DNA of 64,000 bases from Inia geoffrensis (Eukaryota > Chordata > Mammalia > Artiodactyla > Iniidae), in NCBI GenBank assembly GCA_036417435.1, contig CM070905.1, positions 17,151,592 to 17,215,591 on the forward strand, read 5' to 3'. Numbering within the stretch: the first letter of the stretch is position 1; the number at the start of each line of letters is the position of its first letter. Both the position numbers and the translations under genes were made by a program. Of the stretch, positions 11,411-23,069 are shown piece after piece. The notes below the pieces were generated by a model that saw only the letters and a program-made list of their open reading frames with translations, was not told where the DNA came from and ran no database searches.

Positions 11411-12717
11411 AAAAAATTCTTGGAACTATACATCTATATTTTCACAGAGGACTCCAGGTCCTTTCCGCATTTAAAACCACTTCTTAGGACATGAGAGATT
11501 TTCCTAAATTGGAAATAAAGAGATAAAGTTTAGGTGAGATATTGAAATAAAGAAACTGAACAGGATACTGCAAGATCAGGACAGGAAAGAGAGGACTGTA
11601 CTTTAGAGTCCCTCTAAGATATGGCAACAGAAAGGTGGCACAGACTACAGTAAGTTAAAAATGTCGATGAATGCTACTTCCAACGTCCACTCTGACTTAG
11701 ATTCTGTGTTTTTCCTGCCTGCGTGTTCTTAGAAGTTATTTCCTGCTTCGTTGTAACTTGAAGTAACTTGTTCCTTTGGGTGGAGAAGATGCAAGCTGGA
11801 GAAAGCACATTATTTCTAACAGCTCTTCAAAGCAATGAGCTACCCACAAATGACTTATCAGAAAAGATTTTAGATCCCAGAATGGCCAAGTTTATGGTCT
11901 AAAAAATGCCCCCAAAGAACTTTTTTTCTCCTTCAGCTTCCTGTCATTTGAAATGTTACCCCCTGCTCTCCCAGCAGTGTTTCTCAGTGTTTCTCAGGGT
12001 CTCACAATGAGCTGGGCACACATCTCCCAATGAGCACATCCCTCCCACCGTGCCTTGGTGTCCCACAGCACGATGGGCCACCACGGGGGAATGATGGAAG
12101 CTGTCGGTAGAATGGCAATCTGGCCATGTGCACCAAAACAGATAACCATGCCCTTTTATTCAGTTTGGAAGTATGTTTACACTTGACCAATACTTGCCCT
12201 GGCCCACTCTCCCCAACTTCTACCACTATTTTATAAGGAACTTTTTCCTTTTTCAGTAGACTAGGAGTAATTTTGGACCCTGAATTGATCACCCAGCTTT
12301 ATCAACAAAGGCTTCCAATGTACCCCCTTATATTTCAGCTAATAGGGCCTTTTTAAGAAGAATGGGATTTGGGTAGGTAGTAAAAAAAAGGCTAGTGATT
12401 TTGAGGAGAGAGGGAGATTGGCAAGAGCCATGATATAGAACAACTGGAGATTGAGGTCTCACGTCAAACTTGGAACTAAAAATCAAAAGATATAAATGTG
12501 AAATGTTGAATATTGTTTTGTGTTGAAACAGCACTAAATAGAAATTAGGCAAAGATTCCTTAATTAACAAATGAATCTTGAGAGCTGGATTAACAGACTG
12601 GATGCCCTGACCGGATAGTCAAATCTATGAAGTAGGAAAGCTCTTTGAAATCAGGGGACGAAATAGAGTGTGAATACTGTGTAAAATGAGAGTAACGGAA
12701 GATAAACTTTAACAGCT
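11411..12717. other. Unassigned non-coding sequence
   Basis: No known element. A 96-codon minus frame (12002-12292) and an 80-codon minus frame (12328-12570) show no recognisable domain. A tandem 'gtgtttctca' pair lies at about 11976-11997. Confidence 0.4.
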
Positions 12718-13217
12718 GCATTTGTTTCCTAGGGCTCCTATAACACATTACCACAAAATGGATTGTGGTAACACAAATAAACACAAATTTATTTTCTCAC
12801 AGTCCTGGAGGTCCGAAGGTCAAAATGGGTCTCACTGGGCTAAAATCAAGGTGTAGGTAGGGCTGCATTGTTCCTGGAGGTTCTAGGGAAGAACTCACTT
12901 CCTTGTCCTTTCCAGCTTCTAGAGGCTACCAGCATTCTTTGACCTGTGGTCCCTTCCTCTATCTTCAAGGCCAGAAACAGCCAGTTGAGGCTTTGTCACA
13001 TCCTATCACTCAGACAGCCTCCCTCTTCCACATTTAAGCACCCTTGTGAGTACACTGGGCCCACCCAGGTAATTCAGGACAGTTTTCTTAAAGTCAGATC
13101 ATTAGCAACCTTAATTCCATCTACTAAACTCCTCTTTTCCATATAAGGTAACATATTCATAGGATCCGGGAATTAGGATGTGGATGTCTTTGGAGGGCCA
13201 TTATTCTGTCTACCACA
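12718..13217 (-). mobile_element. MLT1-type LTR (ERVL-MaLR), solo
   Basis: On the minus strand the element starts 'tgtggtagacagaataatgg' and ends near 'ccctaggaaacaaatgca'. In between are the MaLR blocks 'gtgggcccagtgtactcaca' and 'gtgagaaaataaatttgtgt', the latter holding the AATAAA signal. The length of about 500 bp fits MLT1. It is an old retroviral-derived LTR with no internal genes beside it, and no clean 5-bp target duplication survives. Confidence 0.85.
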
Positions 13218-13489
13218 AGAACCCTTTTAAAAAGAATTGAGAGAATGACGATCAGTGAGAGAAGAAAACCCATATGTGGAGAGCGCGAAAATGGGAACCC
13301 GCAAGTGTAGCTCAAGATTTAAATTAGGTATTACAAATTAAAATGACTTTAGGGACTATGTCTCCAGAGGAACGGTATTAGACCACACTTTGTGTTCTAA
13401 CTCAGGATCATTTGCAATGTTCCCCACTGAAGAAGTGGAACAAGATTCTTGAACGGAGATTAGTAATCCACTCATCACTCAAGGAAAAA

Positions 13490-13745
13490 TTCAGGCACTG
13501 CTGTTCCATGAAGCTCTCCCTAACCCCATGGGCAGAATTAACTTCTCTTTCTTGGATCACTGTCCCTTGTGCTTTCCTTTCCAGCCGCACTTATCATTCT
13601 GTAATGTAATTTCCTGTTTTCGTGCCTGTCTCCCTGCTGGATGATGAGGTCCTTTTGAGGACAGGGACTGTGACTTAAACATCTTTGTATTCTAAGCACC
13701 CGGCAAGTGGCTAGCATGAGGAAGGCATTCAACATGTAAACTGAA
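13490..13745 (+). repeat. L2 LINE 3' fragment
   Basis: Shows the L2 3' order 'ccatgaagctctccctaacc', 'tgtcccttgtgctttccttt', 'cttatcattctgtaatgtaa' and 'gaggacagggactgtgactt', ending 'aaggcattcaacatgtaaac'. The minus- and plus-strand frames here are chance frames. Confidence 0.7.
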
Positions 13746-14269
13746 TAAAAACCTGTGGGACGAATTGAGAGGATTCTGAACTACCTCCAGTCTTAGGGGA
13801 AGGCGAGTGGCTGGTATTTGGGGATTGGAAACTAGATGATAGCTTTAAAAATAAGAGTAATGCACACTGAATCTTTAAGTCCTGAGGATGCGTCTGAGAG
13901 AGGGAGACAGGAAACTGATAGGAATTAAGAAATGAAGACATTTTTACTCTGATAGACTGCAGACTGAAAAAGCAAGGTCAAAACTCAGACGAGAAAATTT
14001 ACCTGCAGTGACTTTATACATTCTGGACTACACTTAGCATACAAATGAACGTTGAAAAAAGTAACCCAAACACCAAAACGACAGCTCCAGGAAGAGCAGT
14101 AGGATATTACATAATTTTTAAGCAGTCAGAATTTTTGGTGAATTGATGTTATATGTTAAGAAAATGTTCTTTGTACACAATTTTTTTCCATAATTGTTAT
14201 GGAAAATGTTAACACTAACTACCTAGGAAGATGAGCAAATTTCTGAACTGCTTCCATTCTTTCTGGAAA
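13746..14269. other. Unassigned non-coding sequence
   Basis: No gene or known repeat is recognised. Confidence 0.4.
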
Positions 14270-14278
14270 TATAAGGTT

Positions 14279-14502
14279 TTTTTGTTTTTTTTTTGTTTTT
14301 TTTTTGTTTTGTGGTACACAGACCTCTCACTGCTATGGCCCCTCACATTGCGGAGCACAGGCTCCGGATGCGCAGGCTCAGTGGCCATGGCTCACAGGTC
14401 TCGCCGCTCCGCGGCATGTGGGATCTTCCCAGACCGGGGCACGAACCCGTGTCCCCTGCATCGGCAGGCAGACTCTCAATCATTGAGCCACCAGGGAAGC
14501 CC
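14279..14502 (-). mobile_element. CHR-type SINE, short cetacean form
   Basis: The minus-strand element has a long T-rich tail interrupted by G (14279-14310). Its head lies at the right edge ('gagccaccagggaagccc'). A 9-bp duplication, 'tataaggtt', lies at 14270-14278 and 14503-14511. Confidence 0.94.
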
Positions 14503-14612
14503 TATAAGGTTGATTTTGAAGTTTCATGAATTTCATGTTGAATTTGGGAGAAAGGAGAAACTAAAACCCTGACCCAGCTCTCTGCAAGAAGAAATAGAGG
14601 AGAGGGGTCAAA

Positions 14613-15133
14613 TTGTCGCTAAACCAGGTTTGTCTTGCCCGATGCACAGCGAACAAAAACGCTGAGACTCAGATGTTTGAGGCAAAAAGAGGGTTTATTC
14701 AAAAGGCAGCCAAGCAAGGAGATGGGAGAACAAATCGCAAACCCACCTCAGCAAAGGCCAGGGCTCAGAGTATTCACAGGATGAGGAATAAAGAAGCAGG
14801 GCGGTAAGAGGCATGGGGCCCGTGGAACACCTGGGGGCACATGGGGCAGATGGGGCAAGGTGATTGGGAAAAGGTGCGGGAATGTCATTCTGCGCAGGCG
14901 TAACTAAGATGTGGCTCTCTGCAGGTTGGAAAAGTCACCCAGTGGACACCCTCACATGCCCAGCTGGAGGGTCAGTGGTCCTATCCAGCCTTAACCAGCT
15001 CAGCTACACTAGATTAGATGCAGCTGAGACTCCAAGTTCCTAGAAACAACTCCAGCCAACATCTCTTATAGTTCAGGCTACATGCGGCTTGGAGGACATG
15101 TAAGTCTTAAAATGACCTTGATTAGTAAAAACA
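14613..15133 (-). mobile_element. Solo endogenous retroviral LTR
   Basis: Read on the minus strand, the sequence has an AATAAA polyadenylation signal (reverse complement at 14694-14699). A U5-like stretch follows and ends 'tggtttagcgaca' at 14613, so the 3' edge has the ACA terminus of an LTR. A matching TGT edge occurs at 15133 ('taaaaaca' on the plus strand). The flanks 'gtcaaa' (14607-14612) and 'gtgaaa' (15135-15140) may be a 6-bp target duplication with one change and a 1-base offset. No gag, pol or env lies next to it, so it is a solo LTR. The family is not identified and the U3 edge is uncertain. Confidence 0.65.
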
Positions 15134-15421
15134 GGTGAAATGCATTTGACTAATCATTACAGACGGTTTTAAAGTGAAAAAAGATGGATTATAATAGAAT
15201 GCATTTACAAAGTACTTTCCTTCACACCACCCTTCACCAAAATCCTTCTTCTCCTTCCACACCATGGTTATTTTATTTTACATGTCCTAGTCATTAGAAA
15301 AGGGAAACAAAAAGTTAGGGAGCAATTAAGTACACCTAAAGCTCAACCATGATAAAGACATTTGGGAATACCTTTCTTTCTTAGTAAATTTTGTTTTAAT
15401 TTTTGTTAAAGGTAGTTTCAT

Positions 15422-15702
15422 ATTTTTTTTAATAAATTTATTTATTTATTTTTGCCTTCATTGCTGCGCGCGGGCTTTCTCTACTTGCAGCAAGCAGGGG
15501 CTACTCTTCGTTGTGGTACGCGGGCTTCTCATTGCAGTGGCCTCTCTTGTGGAGCACGGGCTCTAGGCACACAGGCTCAGTAGTTGTGGCACACAGGCTT
15601 AGTTGTTCCGTGGCATGTGGGATCTTCCCGGACCAGGGCTTGAACCCCTGTCCCCTGCATTGGCAGGCGGATTCTTAACCACTGCGCCACAAGGGAAGTC
15701 CC
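15422..15702 (-). mobile_element. CHR-type SINE, long form
   Basis: Minus-strand long-form element with a T/A-rich tail (15422-15450), the long body ('gctactcttcgttgtggtac') and its head at the right edge ('ctgcgccacaagggaagtcc'). A perfect 13-bp duplication, 'aaggtagtttcat', lies at 15409-15421 and 15703-15715. Confidence 0.95.
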
Positions 15703-15715
15703 AAGGTAGTTTCAT

Positions 15716-16799
15716 TTCTAATTTTTAATTATGGACCAAAGAAGTTACAGTAGAGAACTAGTAGGTCTCCATTATTTATCTACTACCTAATGAGCAACAA
15801 CCAATTAGAAAGAGTAAGTGAACAGGGGGACTTGGAAAATCAGGTTGGGTTCCATAAGCATGAGAATAGCACGCCGAATAGGGAGGGAAAAAACAGGTGA
15901 AGAATAGTGTCCAAGAAACTCCAATATTTTCAGGGCAGGCAAAGAAAGAGGAGTCCATTAAAGTACTTGATAAGGATAAACTGAAAAAGTGGGAGGAAAA
16001 TTATGAGAACAATGTCTGGGAAACCATAGAGAGGAGTGTTTCAAGCAGCCAGTCAACCATAGCACCATTTTTTTTAGTGATGCCTCACTAAAAATGACAA
16101 ATATTCAAATAGGTAAGAGGAAAAAACAATAATGCAGTTTTCATTTTCATAAAGATCAGTGGACAAACTGGCTCCATTGATTTGGAAAGAAAAGCAACTA
16201 AAGCATTCAGCCACAAAGCTAAGGGTTCGAGCATTGTTAACTGAGAGCACCCTGGCCATTTTTAGACCTAGACAGGTTTTCCAGCTAATCAAAAGTGAGT
16301 TGTCTTCATCAGGTAATTCTCATTAAATCTAAATTATCTCACAATATAACTTTCACTAAATTTGAAGACCTAAGGCTACTGATTAGAAGTATTATGCCAA
16401 AAGAAAAAAAGAGAATAATAAGTCTGAGCAATTAATCATTATTTGTAAAGCATATTATATTCACTACATCATGAGGTAGGAAAGGTAGGTATTATTAGTC
16501 CAGTTTCCACAAAAGGAATGGAGCCGAAGGTGGAAACATAATGACAATAACAACACAAACAAGAATCTTAGAGGAAGAGCTCTAAATCACAGTTAGGTTT
16601 TCTACACATATAAACAAATCTGAATTGTTGATGAAATTGTATAGATGGACATGTATAAAAACAAACCACTTAGGGAAAATACTAAGTGTTGGGCTAAAGC
16701 TGGCTCACACTTGCCAGGCAGAGCCTATTGTGTAGATTTCTTTCCAGCTCTGTGTTCAGTGACATCATGCTGGTATTTTGAAATCAGGCTTAAGGGGAG
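15716..16799. other. Unassigned non-coding sequence with a weak MIR trace
   Basis: Mostly unique-looking DNA. At about 16445-16540 the string 'gaggtaggaaaggtaggtat' followed by 'tattagtccagtttcc' resembles a minus-strand MIR core. A 64-codon plus frame at 15897-16091 is unassigned. Confidence 0.4.
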
Positions 16800-16927
16800 T
16801 ATTTTCCCCAGCTTTATTAAGGTATGACTGACAAATAAAAATTGTATACATTTAAGGTGTACAATGTGATGTTTTATAGAACTGTAGAATGATTACCACA
16901 ATCAAGCTAATTAAAATATCCATCACC

Positions 16928-17735
16928 GGAGAGGGTGTGGAGAAAAGGGAACCCTCTTACACTGTTGGTGGGAATGTAAATTGATACAGCCACTGTGGAG
17001 AACAGTATGCAGGTTCCTTAAAAAACTACAAATAGAACTACCATATGACCCAGCAATCCCACTACTAGGCATATGCCCTGAGAAAACCATAATTCAAAAG
17101 GAATCATGTACCAAAATGTTCATTGCAGCTCTATTTACAATAGCCCGGAGATGGAAACAACCTAAGTGTCCATCATCGGATGAATGGATAAAGAAGATGT
17201 GGCACATATATACAATGGTATATTACTCAGCCATAAAAAGAAACGAAATTGAGCTATTTGTAATGAGGTGGATAGACCTAGAGTCTGTCATACAGAGTGA
17301 AGTAAGTCAGAAAGAGAGAGACAAATACCGTATGCTAACACATATATATGGAATTTAAGGGAAAAAAATGTCATGAAGAACCTAGTGGTGAAACAGGAAT
17401 AAAGACACAGACCTACTAGAGAATGGACTTGAGGATATGGGGAGGGGGAAGGGTAAATTGTGACAAAGCGAGAGAGAGGCATGGACATATATACACTACC
17501 AAACGTAAGGTAGATCGCTAGTGGGAAGCAGCCGCATAGCACAGAGAGATCAGCTCCGTGCTTTGTGACCGCCTGGAGGGGTGGGATAGGGAGGGTGGGA
17601 GGGAAGGAGATGCATGCAGGAAGAGATATGGGAACATATGTATATATATCTGATTCATTTTGTTGTGAAGCTGAAACTAACATACCATTGTAAAGCAATT
17701 ATACTCCAATAAAGATGTTAAAATGAAAAAAAAAT
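16928..17735 (+). mobile_element. 5'-truncated young L1, nested in an older L1
   Basis: About 808 bp. An open frame at 16981-17358 encodes the last 125 residues of L1 ORF2p without a break, including '[15 protein letters not shown]', 'FIAALFTIARRWKQPKCPSS' and 'MVYYSAIKRNEIELF'. The 3' UTR ends in 'ctccaataaagatg' and an A-rich tail. A perfect 12-bp duplication, 'atatccatcacc', flanks it at 16916-16927 and 17736-17747. The catalytic reverse-transcriptase and endonuclease parts are absent, so it cannot move on its own. Confidence 0.96.
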
Positions 17736-17778
17736 ATATCCATCACCTCCCATGGTTACCTTTGTGTGTATATGTATA

Positions 17779-17780
<2 letters not shown>

Positions 17781-17814
<34 letters not shown>
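17781..17814. repeat. (TG)n microsatellite
   Basis: About 17 TG units, with one CG variant near the start, inside the older L1M 3' UTR. The corresponding place at about 54055-54070 in the other L1M copy has only a short 'tttttgtgtgttctgtgaga', so the tract probably grew from that seed. Confidence 0.9.
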
Positions 17815-17815
<1 letters not shown>

Positions 17816-18167
17816 TGAGAATACTTGAGATGTGAGATCTTCTCTCTCAGCAAATTTCAAGTATAGAATACACTGTTATTAACTATGGTCACCATGCTGT
17901 GTGTTAGGTCTCCAGACTTATTTAACTTATAAATAAAAATTTGTACTATTTAACCATCCTAATCCTATATTCTAAATGAACCCACATCTAAAATTCCCCC
18001 TGATTTATTTACCCTCCCTTTGAGAATTTTACAGGTAAACTTTATCATAATGCTATTATGGAAATAGATGCAGTAGGACCAATTCATGGAGGAACTCAGG
18101 CCTCTGGGGTGCTTAATCGCACACACACTATGATTGCCAGGGGCTTTTCACAGGTAGTTTATGTGAA

Positions 18168-18262
18168 GGGATATATATATACGTATATATATATATATAC
18201 ATACATGTATATATATATATGTATATATATATACGTATATATATATATATATACACACATAC

Positions 18263-18302
<40 letters not shown>
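18168..18302. repeat. Long TA-rich microsatellite
   Basis: About 135 bp of nearly pure alternating TA, with scattered 'cg', 'cac' and 'tgt' interruptions, ending in an uninterrupted (AT) run of about 30 bp. The tyrosine/isoleucine-rich frames across it are artefacts of the repeat. Confidence 0.95.
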
Positions 18303-18307
<5 letters not shown>

Positions 18308-19439
18308 CACTGACACTATCTGTTCACTACACTCATTGGTTTTTTGCTCCCAAAATTCAGAAGTATCTCAGGGGTATATAGTGCCCAGAAAAAATTGTAA
18401 CACTAACATGTAAAAGTTGCTTGAATTACCCCGAATATACTATTTAACTTTGCTAATTATTTTGCATTCTTTACCTTCATTTGTTCCCAAATGCTTTGCT
18501 GTTGCTCACTTTCCCCACTCTCTTTTAAAATTTCTTTTCTACCATACCTCCACTGCCCTGCAATTTGCTTTCCATGCCCCAAACTATCATCTCTGTTTTA
18601 AACACTATTAAGATCAGTTTTAATGTATTAAAATATTCATGGAAATAGAAACATAATCTCTTTAATACCAAGTAAGCCCTGTGACAATGGCCAGACTTGG
18701 GGAAAACATAATTAAGAAGTCAGCTAGAGGAGTTTCCAAGGAAATTAGTTTTAAATAGATGAAAGTAATTAATCAGTAAAAACAAATACCTGATGGAAGG
18801 AGAGAGGTTTCCCTAGTGATTAGAAAAGAACAATTAAGGCGGGATTCGGGATAGTGACCAGTGTGCACCCTGTGTGGTAACCTCTCCTTTCTGGCCTTTG
18901 AGGGGCTAAATAGAGTATAAAGCAATCTTCCCATGATTCAGATAAATACGGAGTAAGCATGCTGAATAGAGGACAGCAGGACTGAATGTCCTGTAGAGAC
19001 TTTCAGTTACAGGAAAACTGTAGGAACTTTAACATTGAGAATGGGTTGCTAGGGGTCTCAGAGCCATGAATAAGCCTCAAACAAACAAGGAAATATTGAG
19101 GGTACATTGTTAAACTCAAACACAGGTACAGAGTCAGTGATGGATTAGGTACGTTTTAGAAAAAATAAAATATTAGTAAAATAACTACTAGCTTGTGCCA
19201 GGTCTATGTGTTAATTTAAAAACTGGCTTAAGCTACATCATGTTCATGTAAATAAATGTTAATATTAAGCAAGATTGCTGGTACAAATCCAATTATCCAT
19301 GCCTCTGAGAGGCCCAACGGTTCAATTTGCCATTCAAATAATAGAGGCGATCAACTTTGGCTGGGAGCAATTTATCTGAACTGCAGCTGTACCCATTCTC
19401 TTAGTTATGTTCTTACCATTTTACTTTCTAGCATGTGAT
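18303..19439. other. Unassigned non-coding sequence
   Basis: No known gene or element is recognised. Confidence 0.4.
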
Positions 19440-19598
19440 ATGACATTATGTATCGTTGCCTTTCTACCACACACCCTCCTCAAACGTTAACTTCTTGAGG
19501 GTAGGATTTTACCTACTTTATTCACTGTTATATTTCCAGCACTTCGAATGGGTGCTTGCATGAAAAAGGTTTTCAGTAAATATTAGTTGAATGAATGA
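19440..19598 (+). repeat. L2 LINE 3' end
   Basis: Contains 'ttaacttcttgagggtagga', 'tatatttccagcacttcgaa' and the terminal 'tcagtaaatattagttgaat' followed by 'gaatgag', which is the characteristic L2 3' terminus. Confidence 0.75.
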
Positions 19599-20305
19599 GC
19601 TGTAGGCATAGTAATAGGATATTAAAAACATTCTTATATATCCCATCTTTTGCAATCCCAAACACTTAAAGCAATGGTACCATTCAACCTCAACTTCATA
19701 ATTCCCCATTGCTGCTGCACCTTACCTGTTCTCCATTTCCATCTTTAGTTTACTCATACCCTTTCTCAGACGTACTCTCACGCCAAATTCAAATCGTTTT
19801 TTTCTACTACTTCTCTCACAATCAAAAATCATTTGCATAACCTCTAAAGTCATTGGTTAAGCAGTACATATGTAAAATTTCCCTATAATTACAATAAAGA
19901 ACATCTTCCTAATTCCTGTCTTCCATCAATCAATCTAGAAGTTGTGTCAAATATCAACTAAATGTGAGTATTATGTGAGGTACTGAGGATACAAGGAGAC
20001 ATGGATATCTGCGTTTATCAAGATCAAAGTAATATGAGCAGTGAGGTTTACCTGACAAAGTAAAGCGCTATAAACTCATATTCTAACAGCAATCTTGAAT
20101 TCTAACCTTGAAAATTTCTTGCTTTGTGACTTTAAGTTCTTTTACCTTCTTTCTCATATGTTTTTCATTTAAGAATTGTATTGCGTAATGCTAACCTGCC
20201 TCTTCATACCATTTTATATGACTACCAACCGCAAACATTCTGATCATGGAAACAGGATAGTAGACTGATTCATTCTCATCAAACTTCCAATTTACATACC
20301 TTTAT
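19599..20305. other. Unassigned non-coding sequence
   Basis: No gene is recognised. A short stretch near 19955-20010 ('gtgaggtactgaggatacaa') may be a minus-strand L2 scrap. Confidence 0.4.
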
Positions 20306-20661
20306 TGATATAGACTGAATGTGCCTTCACAAAATGCATATGTTACAACCTATTTCCCCAAAGTGATGGTAATACGAGGTGCGGCCTTTGGGAGGTGATT
20401 AGGACAAGAAGGTTGAATCCTCATGAATGGGATGAGTGCCCTTATAAACATGATCTTACAAAGCTCCCTTCCCCCTTCTATCATGCGAGGGCACATAGAC
20501 AGCCATCTATGAACTAGGACAGCACTCACCAGACACTGAAACTGCCAGCAACTTGATCTTGGACTTTCCAACCTCCATAACTGTAAGAAACAAATTTCTG
20601 TCATTTATAAGCCACCTGGTCTATGTTATTTTTGTTATAACAGTCTGAACAAACTAATACA
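20306..20661 (+). mobile_element. MaLR-type LTR (MLT1/MST class), solo
   Basis: Shows 'tgatatagactgaatgtgcc' at the start, then 'aatacgaggtgcggcctttg', 'gagtgcccttataaacatga', 'gacactgaaactgccagcaa' and 'ctgaacaaactaatac' at the 3' edge. These are the ordered blocks of an ERVL-MaLR LTR of about 356 bp. The 3' terminus resembles MLT1A. The minus-strand frame of 84 codons over it is not a gene. Confidence 0.8.
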
Positions 20662-22509
20662 TATAACGATGCAACAAAAGGCAAAATCTGGCATGAATCA
20701 TACAGACAATATCTGAAATAACAGAGTAATATATCTAATTACAATTTTCATAATTTAAAACTACTTCCTGAGGCTTAGGACTCAAAGATTGCCTTAAAAG
20801 CACACTAAGCTGTAACTGCTCTGACCTTCTGAGATCTACGTTCTGAACCAGAAAAAGTCATATTAGCTTTTCTCCCTTCAGACTCTTGGACTATGTAATG
20901 CAGAATATAAAATGCTGATATAAAAAACAAGTGTTAAGAACACGGTAGCCCTGGGTCTAATGACACAAGACAAGAATAGAAGAAATAAAAGGAAAATTAA
21001 TAGCCTTTTGAGGAGCATCTGATAGAAGGGGAAGGAAGAAGGTTGACACAGAATATGTGAAGAAAAGTGACACATACCACCTGACCACTGCACAGAGAAC
21101 TTGAGAGACACTGCAAAGAGCCCAGGTGAGTTCAGTAGCCTTGAACCCAATGAATGCCTGTTGGGCCTTAGAAACTGGAGTACATTTCAAGTTGATAACT
21201 AGGAAAGAATAAATTCAAGAACCAATATGGACAGTGAGAGGGGCTAAAGTATTCCAGAAACACTATTTATTATCAAGCTCCTCTTTTTAAAATTAATAAA
21301 ATAGAAGGGGTATCAAATTTGGAAAAGTGCTTAGCACAAGCAAAGTACTTATTTCACAAAAATAAGTTTTTATTATCAACTCTCTGATAAGAGAAAAACA
21401 AGACAAAAGACAAAGGCATGTTGTGAAAAAAATGAGTGAACTGAAAAAGGCGCTAGCCTTAATGAGAAACACCGTAAGGTCGTTTAAAATATAATCATAC
21501 AATTAGACTCTACAAAGGGGGCTTCACAGAACAAATCCTACTGAAAAGAAAATTACTGTATGGAGTACAAACTTGAGAAGTATTTCAAGGATACAGACCA
21601 GTATATTTAAGGTACAAATTATAAGATAATGAAGATTATTATTATAAAATTGAGTGTGTTATATGAACGTGAAAATGCACGTAATCCCAGAAGGAAAACA
21701 AAGCCAAAAATATGGACTTAAAACCACAATTTATATTAGAAGCAAATGGCCTTAGCTTAAAGAAGATGGGCCTCTGCAAATCGAAAGAGCCTACCCTGTA
21801 CCAGGTAAATCAAGAAAATGCATATCAGAGCATAACCTGGTAGTATCTTAGAGAGTTGATGAAGATAATCATGTAAGCACCTAAGCAGGAAAGATACAGT
21901 CGTCTTCAAAGGAAACAATAATTTTCAGGCTAAACTCAGACTTCACACCCCAACCAGATGAAATAGAATAATTTTTAAACTTTAGATGAGAATAACTGTG
22001 AATCAGAATAAGCTGTTTTCATTTGTTTAAGCAAAAGGAAGGCATTCATGAATATGTAAGGGTTCAGAGAAATCTTTAAAAAGGATGAATAAAACTGGTA
22101 TAAAAGAATTCGTAGTGATCATATGGACTTAAATATCAGTCTTACGCATGGGAAAACAACATAGACATACAAAATAATTGTTAATAGGGAATATATATAT
22201 TATTAAAATAATGAGTGAATCTACCAAAATCTCACTTAAGCTAGCCATTATTGGAAACCAGGAAGAAGAAAAGGACAAATTAACCTGTATGCATAAGGAA
22301 AATCCAAAATTAATTTATTAATTGTTTTATATTTTGCAAAAAGAAATATTTTTGAGGTTTTAAAAAGTAAAGGCATCCACTAGTAAAATTTAAAACAGGA
22401 TGTATAAGAAAGAATGCTTAACTTCGTATAAATAAGTCAAAAACAAGTTATAAAAATAAATGTTAATAATTTATATTATTAGGAATCAAACTCTCCTTAA
22501 TTGACTTAA
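20662..22509. other. Unassigned AT-rich sequence
   Basis: About 1.8 kb with no recognised gene or element. Minus-strand frames of 69-90 codons at 20878-21190 and 21293-21502 have no identifiable relatives. Confidence 0.4.
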
Positions 22510-22960
22510 AAATAAATCTCAACTACATTTCCTCTCTTAATTTTGCTTCTTTGTCCAAAATTAATGGGTCATATTTGTGTGGGTCTGTTTTTGGTTTCTC
22601 AATTTTTTTCCATTGGTCTATCTTCTACCCCTCCACCAACGCCAGACTGTGTTAATAACTATAGCTGTAGAGTAGACCTTAACAATAAGAAGAGTGATTT
22701 CTCCTACTTTACCTTCTTTTTCAAAACTGTTTTGGCTATTTTAGGGCCTTTTCCTTACACTATAAATTTTAGAATAAGCTTGTTTAACTCAACAAGAAAA
22801 CCTACTGAGATTCTGGTAGAAATTGTTAAACCTATATGTCAATTTAGGGAGAATTTGACACCTTTCTTATGTTCCATCTTAATGCATGCACTTTTAAAGC
22901 ATCAATTCAAGAATTCACTAATAAAATTCAAAGGTCCATAATATAACTAACAAAATGACA
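22510..22960 (-). mobile_element. Old L1 ORF2-region fragment
   Basis: The plus strand reads as antisense L1, with 'tttttttccattggtctatc', 'aactatagctgtagagtaga' and 'tttcaaaactgttttggcta'. This is the usual antisense signature of the L1 ORF2 3' half. A 132-codon plus frame (22543-22941) is therefore antisense L1, not a gene. Confidence 0.65.
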
Positions 22961-23069
22961 GATAAATTAATATACTTATAGATGGAACACTCATATAAAT
23001 CAACACTATTTTTCTCAATACACTAAAAAACAAAAAGAAAAAGAAACAAACAAAACACCTGAATAGGAC

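Larger units (their letters stand above)
16800..17985 (-). mobile_element. Old L1M 3' end, split by a younger L1
   Basis: The outer pieces (16800-16927 and about 17748-17985) form a minus-strand L1M 3' UTR, with 'agctttattaaggtatgact', 'atttaaggtgtacaatgtga' and 'gattaccacaatcaagctaa' on the left. On the right are 'cacctcccatggttacc', 'gcaaatttcaagtatagaat' and 'attaactatggtcaccatgc'. The same order appears uninterrupted at 53893-54580. A (TG)n tract lies within the right piece. Confidence 0.85.

Noticed and set aside
12002..12292. Possible processed pseudogene on the minus strand
   Set aside because: No protein family was recognised, and there is no poly(A) tail or target duplication to support a retrocopy.
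16981..17358. 125-residue open frame
   Set aside because: It is the C-terminus of L1 ORF2p inside a 5'-truncated L1, with no promoter and no catalytic domains, so it is not annotated as a host gene.
18058..18413. Tyrosine/isoleucine-rich frames of 62-107 codons
   Set aside because: They are translations of the TA microsatellite.
22543..22941. 132-codon frame starting 'MLLCPKLMGHICVG'
   Set aside because: It is antisense to an old L1 ORF2 fragment, and similar antisense frames occur in many L1 copies.
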